From NCBI GenBank assembly GCA_963648205.1, contig CAVJCT010000073.1:1-50752 (forward strand): 50,752 nucleotides of DNA, given 5' to 3'. The notes beneath the pieces were generated by a model. That model saw only the letters and a program-made list of their open reading frames with translations. It searched no databases and had not been told where the DNA came from. The position numbers were made by a program, and so were the translations under genes. Below, one piece after another: positions 8,579 to 16,999 of this stretch. The stretch comes from UBA1181 sp963648205. GTDB taxonomy: Bacteria > Bacteroidota > Bacteroidia > Bacteroidales > Paludibacteraceae. Each line of letters opens with the position of its first letter. Position 1 is the first letter of the stretch.

Positions 8579-8911
8579 TTAATTCAACACTACAACTTCA
8601 TTATTACCCAATATTCTGCGAGTATCACTGTCGAGATCTTTTGCAGAAACCACCTCTCCAACGGTGACTTCGTCTTTCTGTTCATCGTAAACACCTCGGA
8701 AGATGCCCACATTCTTGACAGGAGCGTTTTTCAACTTCTCCTTAAAAGCTTTCTCATTAGCGATGAAAGGCACATCCTTTTTAGGATCCAACATAAGTTT
8801 TCTGAACCAGTTCACAACGTCTGCTGCAAAGTCCAACACCTTATTAATCACCTTAACAACCAAATTCTTAATGTAGGCGAATGCCGATTTGATTAATTCA
8901 ATTAGTTCCAT
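8579..8911 (-). CDS. Shared-domain protein with amphipathic N-terminus
   Basis: A 110-residue protein. The N-terminal 40 residues are rich in alternating hydrophobic and charged residues (LIKSAFAYIKNLVVKVINKVL), fitting an amphipathic membrane-surface helix rather than a clean transmembrane span. LMLDPKKDVPFIA follows, then VKNVGIFRGVYDEQKDEVTVGEVVSAKDLDSDTRR and a closing NNEVVVLN. It is a close paralogue of the 146-residue neighbour downstream. Function unknown; co-transcription is likely. Confidence 0.72.
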   Translation of the reverse strand: MELIELIKSAFAYIKNLVVKVINKVLDFAADVVNWFRKLMLDPKKDVPFIANEKAFKEKLKNAPVKNVGIFRGVYDEQKDEVTVGEVVSAKDLDSDTRRILGNNEVVVLN

Positions 8912-8996
8912 AATATTTTTTATTTATTTTGTTTAACACTAATAGTATATGTTGACAATAGGAATCACATAATACTATATTTTTAATTTTCGTTTA

Positions 8997-9518
8997 TTAC
9001 TTTGACAATTCTTTCAAATGTTTCACATACGCTACAGGATCAGCCAAGATTTCAACCTTTTCGATTATCACCTCTGGGTAACAATCAACGTATCCTTGAG
9101 ATGACTCTCTGCTCAACATTCTCACTCCACCCTTATTGAACAACAGTTGCATGTCGCTACTCAAGTATTTGATTTTCACTGCAACAACATTGCCAATGGG
9201 TTCAGAACCATCCGTGAAGCCAGCATAAACAAACGTTTGATTTGGCTTCCGCTCTTTCCAGAAAAAGACTTCCTTTGCTTCCTCCGTTTTGATGGATTTC
9301 ACTTGTTCGAAAAGGGAATCCATCTCGAGAGTTCCGTCTATCTCAGAGGAAACTCCACTTTTCTGTTTTTCCCTGACATACTTCTTAATTCTTTTTCCTT
9401 CATCAATCTTCTCTGCCCTTTCTTGAAAAATATAAGCAACTTTAGTATTTTTAAAAAGATCCAAATGCATAGGAGCACACACACCAGAAAGATGTGGAGC
9501 TATTTCATCAAACATCAT
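8997..9518 (-). CDS. Soluble shared-domain protein
   Basis: A 173-residue protein whose residues about 60-170 carry the cluster domain: LEMDSLFEQVKSI, EAKEVFFWKE, FVYAGFTDG, PIGNVVAVKIKYLSSDMQLLFNKGGVRML, then VIIEKVEIL and a DPVAYVKHLKEL close. The last element matches the PSEYVKKLKE ending of the tandem pair at 3671-4823, so this member resembles that pair more than its small neighbours. The N-terminal 55 residues are polar and unique. It stops 85 bases before the next gene, which leaves room for an internal promoter, and starts 7 bases after its upstream neighbour. Confidence 0.75.
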   Translation of the reverse strand: MMFDEIAPHLSGVCAPMHLDLFKNTKVAYIFQERAEKIDEGKRIKKYVREKQKSGVSSEIDGTLEMDSLFEQVKSIKTEEAKEVFFWKERKPNQTFVYAGFTDGSEPIGNVVAVKIKYLSSDMQLLFNKGGVRMLSRESSQGYVDCYPEVIIEKVEILADPVAYVKHLKELSK

Positions 9519-9525
9519 ACCGTCA

Positions 9526-9960
9526 TCATTTTAAGATTACAATATCATCATCGCCGAATAGTTGAAGTACATCGGCGGTTACTGCGCTAGCTTTGATGGT
9601 AATGAATCGATTGGTTTGTGCGTCGATCAATTCGCCATCCTTACCGTAGGCAAGACTGATAATCACGTTATCGTCTTCTGTCTTTTTCCAAGCATAGACC
9701 TCGTCTGATCCTTCAACGATGTTCGAGGTTGCTATCGACATCAGTTTGTCATACTTGAGCAACTCCACCTCCTCTAAAGAGAAATTCTCTGGCGGTGTTT
9801 TTTCAATGTTCGATTGGAAATCACTCCACGCCTTTTCTGCGTCTTGTTTAATCTCCGCACCAGTATTCTTGAGCTCTGCCAAGACTGCTGGGATCACCTG
9901 TGTTGAGAGTGCTGTTACAAACTCTTTCACATACTTTAAAAATGCTGCTTGTCCTTCCAT
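9526..9960 (-). CDS. First gene of the cluster: shared-domain protein with helical N-terminus
   Basis: A 144-residue protein. The N-terminal 65 residues are helical and partly amphipathic (FVTALSTQVIPAVLAELKNTG), and the C-terminal half carries the shared domain: EEVELLKYDKLM, DEVYAWKK, VIISLAYGKDG, then IKASAVTADVLQLFGDDDIVILK. The closing pattern (A-x-L-x-x-D-x-x-x-L-F/L then D/N-x-V-x-L) links the tandem pair to the small membrane proteins and is the main evidence that they are one family. It is preceded by 564 bases without a gene, so it is probably the first gene of the operon. Confidence 0.75.
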   Translation of the reverse strand: MEGQAAFLKYVKEFVTALSTQVIPAVLAELKNTGAEIKQDAEKAWSDFQSNIEKTPPENFSLEEVELLKYDKLMSIATSNIVEGSDEVYAWKKTEDDNVIISLAYGKDGELIDAQTNRFITIKASAVTADVLQLFGDDDIVILK

Positions 9961-10524
9961 TTCAAATGTTTTTTTCGTTTAACATTAAGTTTTTATTCTC
10001 ACCGTTCTTTCGTTCGGACACGACAAAGGAAAGGGAAAAATTCGAGGGGGGACAGAGAAATTTTCACAATAATCTAAAAAAATCACGATTGTTCAGCCTT
10101 GTTGTAAGATGATACAAAACAGGTGCAAAAATCAAATTTTGGGCAAAAAAGAGGGGAAAAACTTTGGTGTGTCTGCCGTTTAAGGAATAGTTGCTGAAAA
10201 ATCCTCGTCTACCAACACAACATAACAAAGGCGCATTACCTAAGAAAGGGAATGCGCCTTTGATTTTTCACAAGTTAAAGTTTAGACGTATAAATAAAAC
10301 TAACCGAACATTATGCTACTTTGTGTAATAGGTTTTAAGTAAAATCGTCTGTACTTTGCAGTTCCTCTTGTCTTGGGAACTCATTGTAGGATTCTACATC
10401 TGTCTTTTAATATTCAAATTCTACGTTAGGTCGTTCTCTAACGACATTACAAAGTTGCGATTTTCACTGTCAACCTACTATGATTAAATCGGCAAACGAT
10501 AGTAAATATTGTGCAGATGCGAAA
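9961..10524. other. Intergenic region upstream of the cluster
   Basis: These 564 bases lie between two minus-strand genes. They should hold the 3' end signal of the hybrid two-component gene and the promoter of the GTPase/AAA+ cluster. I see the strong hairpin at 10226-10262 and a weaker one (CGTTAG at 10424-10429 with CTAACG at 10438-10443). No perfect TAnnTTTG box is visible on the minus strand and no convincing coding region on either strand. Confidence 0.5.
10226..10262. terminator. 12-bp stem terminator-like hairpin
   Basis: CAAAGGCGCATT (10226-10237) and AATGCGCCTTTG (10251-10262) are perfect complements with a 13-base loop. On the plus strand ATTTTT follows directly, giving a classic intrinsic terminator shape, but both flanking genes read on the minus strand, where the following sequence is only moderately T-rich. 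It most likely ends the transcript of the hybrid two-component gene, perhaps acting in both directions. Confidence 0.6.
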
Positions 10525-13500
10525 TTATTTTACTGAACTTGGCAAAAATCCGTAAAAATCCTTGAATTTTCGGGTGAAATAGGCTGGATCTGAGAATCCT
10601 ACGCTATAGGCAACCTCCGAAATATTCTTTTCTCTGCCATCTTCTTTCAGCAAAATCAACGCTTTATTGAGCCTGAACTCATTCAAAACCTCCACTGGTG
10701 CCTTGCCCAACAGTGTTTTGGTGCGCCGTGAGAGTGTCGACTGACTCATTCCCATTGAGGTGGCTATCGTCTGTATGGCAAGCGTGCTGTCGGCATACTG
10801 CTCCTCCATCTCTGCCATCAGTTTCTCCACAAATGGATTGAGTTTTTCATCAACTTTCGGCTGACGATTTTCTCCTGTTTCACGCTCCGAATTTTCAATT
10901 TCATCCGATTTCATCGGAGTTTTTGATGTTTCTGACGGTTGGAGATTTTCATAGAACTCCTTCAACAGACGCTGCTGCTGATTTTGTCTGATTCGCAAGA
11001 TATTATTCACCTTCATCAACAACTCGCCCCGACTGAACGGCTTTGCGATATAGTCGATTGCTCCACTAAGCAAGCCTAACAGGCGGTCGGACTGTTCATT
11101 CTTCGCAGAGAGGAAGAGGAACGGCACGGAACTCATCCGCTCGTCTTGCGAAAGTTTTCTGCTCAGTTCGATTCCGTTCATCACGGGCATCTCCACATCA
11201 CTCAACACCAAATCGACCTCGTGTTCTGCCAACACTTTGAGTGCCTCTTCTCCGTTCGTGGCAGTGTAAACCTCCATGTAAGGGCGCATGATGTCTGCCA
11301 CATTTTGCAGGATTAATTCGTCATCATCCACCACAATGACGGTATTTCCGCTCAAGATTTCTTTATCGACTGAGTCTTCCATCTGCTTCTTCTCCGTCTC
11401 CTTGCCTTCCCAGTACGACTGTGAGGTTTTCTTTTCCGACTTAGGTAAAGTTACGGTGATGGCAGTGCCTTTGCCTAACTCACTCTGCACATCGAACGTG
11501 CCTCCGTTGCGCTCGATATAGTCCAAGCAGATACGGAAGCCCAAACCTGTCCCCTTCTCATTGTTCGTACCCACCGACGAATCGCAATAGCCCTGCGAAC
11601 GCAAAGCCTCCAACGCCGTTTCGTCCATACCGACACCAGTGTCTACCACCCGCACAACAACGGATTGCTCATTTTCTTCCGCTTTCACCGTGATTTTTCC
11701 ACCTTCGGATGTGAATTTGATGGCATTATTGATGAAGTTTCGGAAGATCGTACTCAACATTCGACTGTCGCCCCAGACACAATGCTCCACATTGACACTC
11801 TTTTCTAAAGTGATGTGTTTCTGAGCCACCATCGTCGAGAAAAGCGAGAAGATATTGTCCAAGCAAGATTGTATCTCAACATCCGACGGATTGAAGTCTA
11901 TTCTTTCTCGTTTTGAACGAGACCATTCCAGCAGACGAACCATCTCCTCTTGCAGCGTCTGCGAAGCGGAGAGAACCTTCGTGATAACGCCTCGTTTCTC
12001 TTCCGTCGGCATAGTCGACTCTTTTCTGAGCCAACCCTCCAATGCGCCAACGATAGCGAACATTGGGTTTTTCAAATCATGCGCGATGACGGACAATACT
12101 CTGTCTTTATCTGCCAAAGCCAATTTCAGTTCGCCGTTCTGCTGCTCGATATATTCGTTTTTACGGTCCAACTCCTTCGTACGTTCATCCACCAACCGCT
12201 TCAATTCCGCTTGTCGTGCTTTCATCGTTCTCATTCTCAAATAGTAGAAACCGCCCGACAGAAGAAGCGTGATGGCAACATACATCACGATTGCCCACCA
12301 CCGTTTCCACCAAGGAGACATAACGACAATCGGCAATTTCAACGTGCGTTCAACTTCTCCACTTCGTAACACCTTGAGATTCAGTTCAAATTCACCGTTT
12401 GGCAAATATGAATATTTGATGACACGATTGTCAGGCAGAGGTGTCCAAGTGTCCGACAAACCTTTCAACATGTAATAGGTCTCCACATCAATGTCGGCAT
12501 AATCGACCATATCAACATAGACCTCGAGAGCGGAAAGATTATACGGAATTTTCACACTCTTCACCTGATTATTAGGCAGAATATCCACATAATCAAGACT
12601 TTGCTCCACATTTAAGTCGCCAACCTTGATACCCTTGAAGCCTAAATAGTTCACCTTGTGACGGTTGTCTTCGACCTCATTTTGGACGATAAAACCATTT
12701 TTCGTTCCCCAGAGAACCCTACCATTTTTCAATTGATAAGAACTATGACGGTGGAAATTTCCGAATGATTTTTTTCTTTGGTTATAAGATTTGAATGTCT
12801 TTTGCTGACAGTCAACGGAGATCAACCCCATATCGCCAGACGCCCGAAGCAGTCCAGATGAATCCATACAAACCGATGAATAACTGCCCTTCGGAATAAA
12901 ATTCAACGTGTCTATCGTTCCTCCATCTGGAGAAAAGCGAATAATACCGACTGTGGTTGCAGCATAAACACCGCCTTCTCTATCCAACTCCAAATCGTTC
13001 ACTATCAACGGATTATCACTATTCACTCTGGAGAAATCAGGGAGCAGTGGTTTCCGTTCCTCTCCTTTCACACGCCAAACGGAGCGAGAAGTGGCAATCC
13101 ATCGTGTCTCGTCTGCGCCCTCAATAACCTTCTGAGGCCACATATCAAACTCGTGTTCTGAAAATTGAAGTATATATCGACTCCATTTTCCCGAGGTGTC
13201 TCGTTTATAAATGCCATCGCCTCCTGTGCAGACCCATATCTCATCGTTTTTCATCACAGCGACATGCAAGAAACAACTCAGATTGGAGTTCAATCCTTTG
13301 AAACGTTCTTGGCGGAACTGCTTCGTCTTCGGATTATACTCCATCACGCCTCCACCCCACGAGGAGAGCCAAAAATGACCGTCAGACGACCGTTGGATAG
13401 AGAGTACATTCCTGCTTTTCAAGCCATTAGCCTCGCCCAAGAATTGATTTTCCAAAAGATCTGACGATAGAAAATAGACACCGCCACCATCACTCGTAAC

Positions 13501-14658
13501 GTAGACATTTCCTTCTTCATCTTCACAAAAATCAGAGACATCGCGTTTCGGAAATTGAAAATCTGAAGATAACTGCACACAATTTCTCCTATACGGACTT
13601 ATCTCCCAAAGTCCTGAACTTTGCGCCCCCACCCATATCGTACCATTCTTTGCCTGCATGATACAATAGAGCTTCTGCATATACTCCGCATCGTTATTGG
13701 ATGGCACAATATGCTCATAATGAGCGGTTTCCGACGGACTATTATCTGAATACCACAACCCATAGCCATCCGTAGTGTACCAAAAATGACCATGATCGTC
13801 ACACAAAACATCATTCAGGTTGGAGAAGGGCAAATGCAATAAGGTTGGAGGATTAATCGTTCCATCAGGCGACAGTCTAAACTCATAGAGAATGTCGGAA
13901 AAGCAAGAAACGTATATCAACGAATCGGAAATGGGAATCACCTTCGAAGAGAAAATAGAAGCATCGCCATACGCCAAATCATACTTCTTAATAAGTGAAC
14001 CATCCTTATTTAATAGGTATAAAACATTGAAGGAACTCACCCACAAACGTCCTTTCACATCTTCATAGAAAGAGAGCATATAAAGCTGCTGAAGGGTATC
14101 AGACAAGGGCGACCTCATCTCAAATCGTTTTTCCTGCTCGTTATAGAAATAGATGCCACCCGTAGTCAGTATCACATCCGTACCGTCTCGCATCTCAGTG
14201 ATATCCTCGATGGGTTTGAAATAAGAGTTTTTAAACTCTGTCGGAGAATAATCTTCAAAAACATCTTTCACAGGGTCATAACGAACCAGAACGCCCTGCG
14301 CACCGCCCAAGAAAATCATTCCATTCGAGCATGTGTGGATATGCGACAAGTCGTTTCGACGCAATGAAGGATATGATTCGGTGTTAAAACGCTTGAACAA
14401 CTCTCCATCGAAAACAGAGACACCCGCATCCGACGAAATCCACAAATGACCGCAAGTGTCTTGTCGGATTCTCATCACCAAATCGGAAGACAAACCATCC
14501 TCCGTAGTATATTGCGTGAACTGCTCATGTCTTTCCGCATATCTTTCCGCATAAAGTCTCCAACTGCAACAGAGCAATATTGCAATCAGACAGAAATACC
14601 TGCTTACGATTTGGTTAAACGTATTCCTTATAATAATATATTTCTTCGCCTCTTCCAT
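10525..14658 (-). CDS. Hybrid two-component system regulator (HTCS), orphan
   Basis: A 1377-residue one-protein two-component system. Order: N-terminal hydrophobic segment (about 17-36), a long periplasmic region of Reg_prop beta-propeller repeats (for example TEDGLSSDLV and many W-[IV]-[SG] blades), a Y_Y_Y-like domain (about 690-770), a membrane helix (about 786-806), a coiled coil, a HisKA domain with phospho-acceptor H860 in the AHDLKNP motif, an HATPase domain with GVGMDE and GTGLGF, a receiver with D1154 in SDVEMP, and a C-terminal AraC-type HTH (about 1280-1377). HTCS proteins normally sense oligosaccharide fragments and switch on adjacent polysaccharide utilisation genes; no susC/susD or glycoside hydrolase is nearby. 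It is divergent from the GNAT-nitrilase gene, sharing a short intergenic region. Confidence 0.95.
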   Translation of the reverse strand: MEEAKKYIIIRNTFNQIVSRYFCLIAILLCCSWRLYAERYAERHEQFTQYTTEDGLSSDLVMRIRQDTCGHLWISSDAGVSVFDGELFKRFNTESYPSLRRNDLSHIHTCSNGMIFLGGAQGVLVRYDPVKDVFEDYSPTEFKNSYFKPIEDITEMRDGTDVILTTGGIYFYNEQEKRFEMRSPLSDTLQQLYMLSFYEDVKGRLWVSSFNVLYLLNKDGSLIKKYDLAYGDASIFSSKVIPISDSLIYVSCFSDILYEFRLSPDGTINPPTLLHLPFSNLNDVLCDDHGHFWYTTDGYGLWYSDNSPSETAHYEHIVPSNNDAEYMQKLYCIMQAKNGTIWVGAQSSGLWEISPYRRNCVQLSSDFQFPKRDVSDFCEDEEGNVYVTSDGGGVYFLSSDLLENQFLGEANGLKSRNVLSIQRSSDGHFWLSSWGGGVMEYNPKTKQFRQERFKGLNSNLSCFLHVAVMKNDEIWVCTGGDGIYKRDTSGKWSRYILQFSEHEFDMWPQKVIEGADETRWIATSRSVWRVKGEERKPLLPDFSRVNSDNPLIVNDLELDREGGVYAATTVGIIRFSPDGGTIDTLNFIPKGSYSSVCMDSSGLLRASGDMGLISVDCQQKTFKSYNQRKKSFGNFHRHSSYQLKNGRVLWGTKNGFIVQNEVEDNRHKVNYLGFKGIKVGDLNVEQSLDYVDILPNNQVKSVKIPYNLSALEVYVDMVDYADIDVETYYMLKGLSDTWTPLPDNRVIKYSYLPNGEFELNLKVLRSGEVERTLKLPIVVMSPWWKRWWAIVMYVAITLLLSGGFYYLRMRTMKARQAELKRLVDERTKELDRKNEYIEQQNGELKLALADKDRVLSVIAHDLKNPMFAIVGALEGWLRKESTMPTEEKRGVITKVLSASQTLQEEMVRLLEWSRSKRERIDFNPSDVEIQSCLDNIFSLFSTMVAQKHITLEKSVNVEHCVWGDSRMLSTIFRNFINNAIKFTSEGGKITVKAEENEQSVVVRVVDTGVGMDETALEALRSQGYCDSSVGTNNEKGTGLGFRICLDYIERNGGTFDVQSELGKGTAITVTLPKSEKKTSQSYWEGKETEKKQMEDSVDKEILSGNTVIVVDDDELILQNVADIMRPYMEVYTATNGEEALKVLAEHEVDLVLSDVEMPVMNGIELSRKLSQDERMSSVPFLFLSAKNEQSDRLLGLLSGAIDYIAKPFSRGELLMKVNNILRIRQNQQQRLLKEFYENLQPSETSKTPMKSDEIENSERETGENRQPKVDEKLNPFVEKLMAEMEEQYADSTLAIQTIATSMGMSQSTLSRRTKTLLGKAPVEVLNEFRLNKALILLKEDGREKNISEVAYSVGFSDPAYFTRKFKDFYGFLPSSVK

Positions 14659-14748
14659 GACACAAAATAGTCTTGGCTTGCAATGTACGAAATAATAAAT
14701 GTATTGTGCAAAAAATCAGAAATAAACCCACAGAAAAAGTCCGAATTT

Positions 14749-14781
14749 TTTGTTTCAAGACAAATATTACTCCTAACTTAG
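14749..14781 (+). promoter_or_regulatory. Candidate promoter of the GNAT-nitrilase gene
   Basis: TTTG at 14749-14752 and TAACTTAG at 14774-14781, separated by 21 bases, fit the Bacteroidota consensus (TTTG then TAnnTTTG, one mismatch). The predicted start of transcription, near 14788, lies just before the ATG at 14808 and supports that start over the longer open frame reaching back to 14673. Confidence 0.45.
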
Positions 14782-14807
14782 CACAAAGAAAAATTCTTGT
14801 TTTGATT

Positions 14808-16403
14808 ATGGATCCAGATAAAAAAGACGAACAGAAAATTAACAAAGTGGAAGTCCGCAACCTCAAAATCGAGGATTACGGACAGTTAGTGCAGTCTTTC
14901 ACTCGTATCTACGGTGGCTCTGATGTTTTTTGGACATTAGACCAGATTAAAACGTTGATACGGATATTCCCCGAGGGACAAGTGGTTACCGTCATCAATG
15001 GAGACAAAATCGTGGGTTGCGCCTTGTCTATCATCGTCGACTATGACTTGGTGAAAGACGACCACACCTACGACGAAGTTACCGGTCACGAAACCTTCAA
15101 CACACACAATCCGAAGGGCAACATTCTTTACGGTATCGAGGTGTTCATTCACCCCGACTATCGCGGACTGCGTTTAGCCCGCCGTATGTATGAATATAGA
15201 AAGGAACTCTGCGAACAGTTGAACCTCAAGGCAATCATGTTCGGAGGGCGTATTCCAAACTACCATAAATATGCCGACACGCTGAAGCCGAAGGAGTACA
15301 TCGAGAAGGTACGTTTGCGCGAGATCTACGACCCCGTGTTGACGTTCCAACTTTCGAACGATTTCCACGTGCGCCGTGTCATGCGCAACTATCTTCCTAA
15401 CGACGAGGAGTCGAAACACTGCGCCACCCTCTTGCAATGGGATAACATCTACTATCAACCCCCTAAGATGGGCTATGTCGACAAGAAGACGACCGTCCGC
15501 GTGGGATTGGTGCAATGGCAGATGCGTCCTTACGAAAGTTTAGATGACGTGTTCGAGCAGGTGGAGTTCTTCGTGGATGCGGTGTCCGACTACAAGAGCG
15601 ACTTTATTCTCTTCCCTGAATATTTCAACGCACCGCTGATGGCTCAGTTCAACCATTTGGGCGAGGCTCAGAGTATCCGTGGATTGGCTCAATATACGGA
15701 GCAGGTGCGCGACCGTTTCGTGCAGCTGGCAATCAGTTACAACATCAACATCATCACGGGAAGTATGCCTTATATGAAAGAGGACGGCAACCTCTACAAC
15801 GTGGGCTTTCTCGTGCGCCGAGACGGTTCTTACGAAATGTACGAGAAAATCCACGTTACACCCGACGAGGTGAAGAGTTGGGGTCTGACGGGCGGTAAGA
15901 GTGTCCGCACCTTCGACACCGACTGTGCCAAGATCGGAATCCAAATCTGCTACGATGTCGAGTTCCCTGAACTTTCGAGAATCATGGCGAACCAAGGCAT
16001 GCAGATTCTGTTCGTTCCATTCCTGACCGATACACAAAACGCCTACTCTCGCGTGCGTGTCTGCGCCCACTCAAGAGCCATCGAAAACGAGTGTTTCGTG
16101 GTCATTGCCGGTAGCGTCGGCAACTTGCCAAGAGTGCATAACATGGATATCCAGTATGCTCAATCTGGTGTCTTCACCCCTTGTGATTTTGCCTTCCCAA
16201 CAGACGGAAAGAGAGCCGAGGCAACCCCTAACACCGAGATGATCCTCGTGTCGGATGTCGACCTTGACCTCTTGAGCGAACTGCACACCTACGGAAGTGT
16301 TCACAACCTAAGCGACAGACGTTCAGACCTTTACGAGGTAAAACTCAAAAAGCCCCACACACTGAAATCTGAGAGAGAAGAAGGTCAAACGGAAACAAAA
16401 TAA
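14808..16403 (+). CDS. Bifunctional GNAT acetyltransferase / carbon-nitrogen hydrolase
   Basis: A 531-residue fusion from the ATG at 14808. Residues about 10-165 are a GNAT domain (HPDYRGLRLARRMYEY is the acetyl-CoA pyrophosphate-binding region). Residues about 225-515 are a nitrilase-superfamily hydrolase with the full catalytic triad: E271 in FPEYFNAP, K347 in YEKIHVTPDE and C381 in QICYDVEFPE. The same two-domain architecture is known in Bacteroidota; the substrate is not known from sequence, but an amide or N-acyl compound is expected. The frame is open back to 14673, yet that stretch contains the candidate promoter and lacks conserved residues, so I chose 14808. The next gene follows 7 bases later, suggesting an acetyltransferase pair in one operon. 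Confidence 0.9.
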   Translation: MDPDKKDEQKINKVEVRNLKIEDYGQLVQSFTRIYGGSDVFWTLDQIKTLIRIFPEGQVVTVINGDKIVGCALSIIVDYDLVKDDHTYDEVTGHETFNTHNPKGNILYGIEVFIHPDYRGLRLARRMYEYRKELCEQLNLKAIMFGGRIPNYHKYADTLKPKEYIEKVRLREIYDPVLTFQLSNDFHVRRVMRNYLPNDEESKHCATLLQWDNIYYQPPKMGYVDKKTTVRVGLVQWQMRPYESLDDVFEQVEFFVDAVSDYKSDFILFPEYFNAPLMAQFNHLGEAQSIRGLAQYTEQVRDRFVQLAISYNINIITGSMPYMKEDGNLYNVGFLVRRDGSYEMYEKIHVTPDEVKSWGLTGGKSVRTFDTDCAKIGIQICYDVEFPELSRIMANQGMQILFVPFLTDTQNAYSRVRVCAHSRAIENECFVVIAGSVGNLPRVHNMDIQYAQSGVFTPCDFAFPTDGKRAEATPNTEMILVSDVDLDLLSELHTYGSVHNLSDRRSDLYEVKLKKPHTLKSEREEGQTETK

Positions 16404-16410
16404 ATCCATC

Positions 16411-16902
16411 ATGATTAGAGACGTAAGATTGGAGGATGCGCAAGCCCTCGCCGACATATACAATCCGTACATCGTCGGCACCACCTATACGTTTGAATAC
16501 ACTGCCATCACAGCGGAAGAGATGAGGAGGCGTATTGAGGAGACGATTGTCAAATATCCCTACCTTGTCTATGAGGATGAGAACGGGAAAGTCATCGGCT
16601 ACTGCTATGCGCACACTTGGCGGCCAAGAGCTGCGTTTCTTCACACCTGCGAAGTCTCTATCTATTTGGATCAGAATCATTTAGGACACGGAGTAGGCAC
16701 TCAACTCTACACCGAACTGTTCGAGCGATTGAAGAAATTGGACTACCGCGCCCTCGTGGCTGGAGTTACTGAGGAGAACGTGAACAGTGCCAATTTTCAC
16801 TTGCACTACGGTTTCAAAAAAGTGGCACATTTCGAGCAAGTCGGATGGAAGTTCGAGCGTTGGTTGGGATTAGACTATTACGAGTTGATATTGGAAAAAT
16901 AA
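16411..16902 (+). CDS. GNAT N-acetyltransferase, phosphinothricin acetyltransferase-like
   Basis: A 163-residue single-domain acetyltransferase. It opens IRDVRLEDAQALADIYN, has the typical TFEY element of the phosphinothricin/methionine sulfoximine acetyltransferase group, the HLGHGVGTQLY acetyl-CoA loop (about 90-100) and the C-terminal NSANFHLHYGFKKVAHFEQVG signature. The group acetylates small amino-acid analogues or amines; the natural substrate is unknown. It begins 7 bases after the GNAT-nitrilase gene and is probably translated from the same transcript. Confidence 0.88.
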   Translation: MIRDVRLEDAQALADIYNPYIVGTTYTFEYTAITAEEMRRRIEETIVKYPYLVYEDENGKVIGYCYAHTWRPRAAFLHTCEVSIYLDQNHLGHGVGTQLYTELFERLKKLDYRALVAGVTEENVNSANFHLHYGFKKVAHFEQVGWKFERWLGLDYYELILEK

Positions 16903-16966
16903 GCGTCTTGTAGTTGATTTTCCGAATATGCGAAGGAGTTCTTACAAGAAATAGATTCAAAAAGCG

Positions 16967-16974
16967 TATTTTTG
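16967..16974 (+). promoter_or_regulatory. -7 box of the pyrKD promoter
   Basis: TATTTTTG matches the Bacteroidota -7 consensus TAnnTTTG exactly and lies 25 bases before the pyrK ATG. No clear -33 TTTG is seen. Confidence 0.5.
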
Positions 16975-16999
16975 TAGGAAGAAGCGTAAATAAATAGTA

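Noticed and set aside
14673..14807. N-terminal extension of the GNAT-nitrilase frame
   Set aside because: The stretch holds a promoter-like pair and no conserved residues; ATG 14808 gives the expected start.
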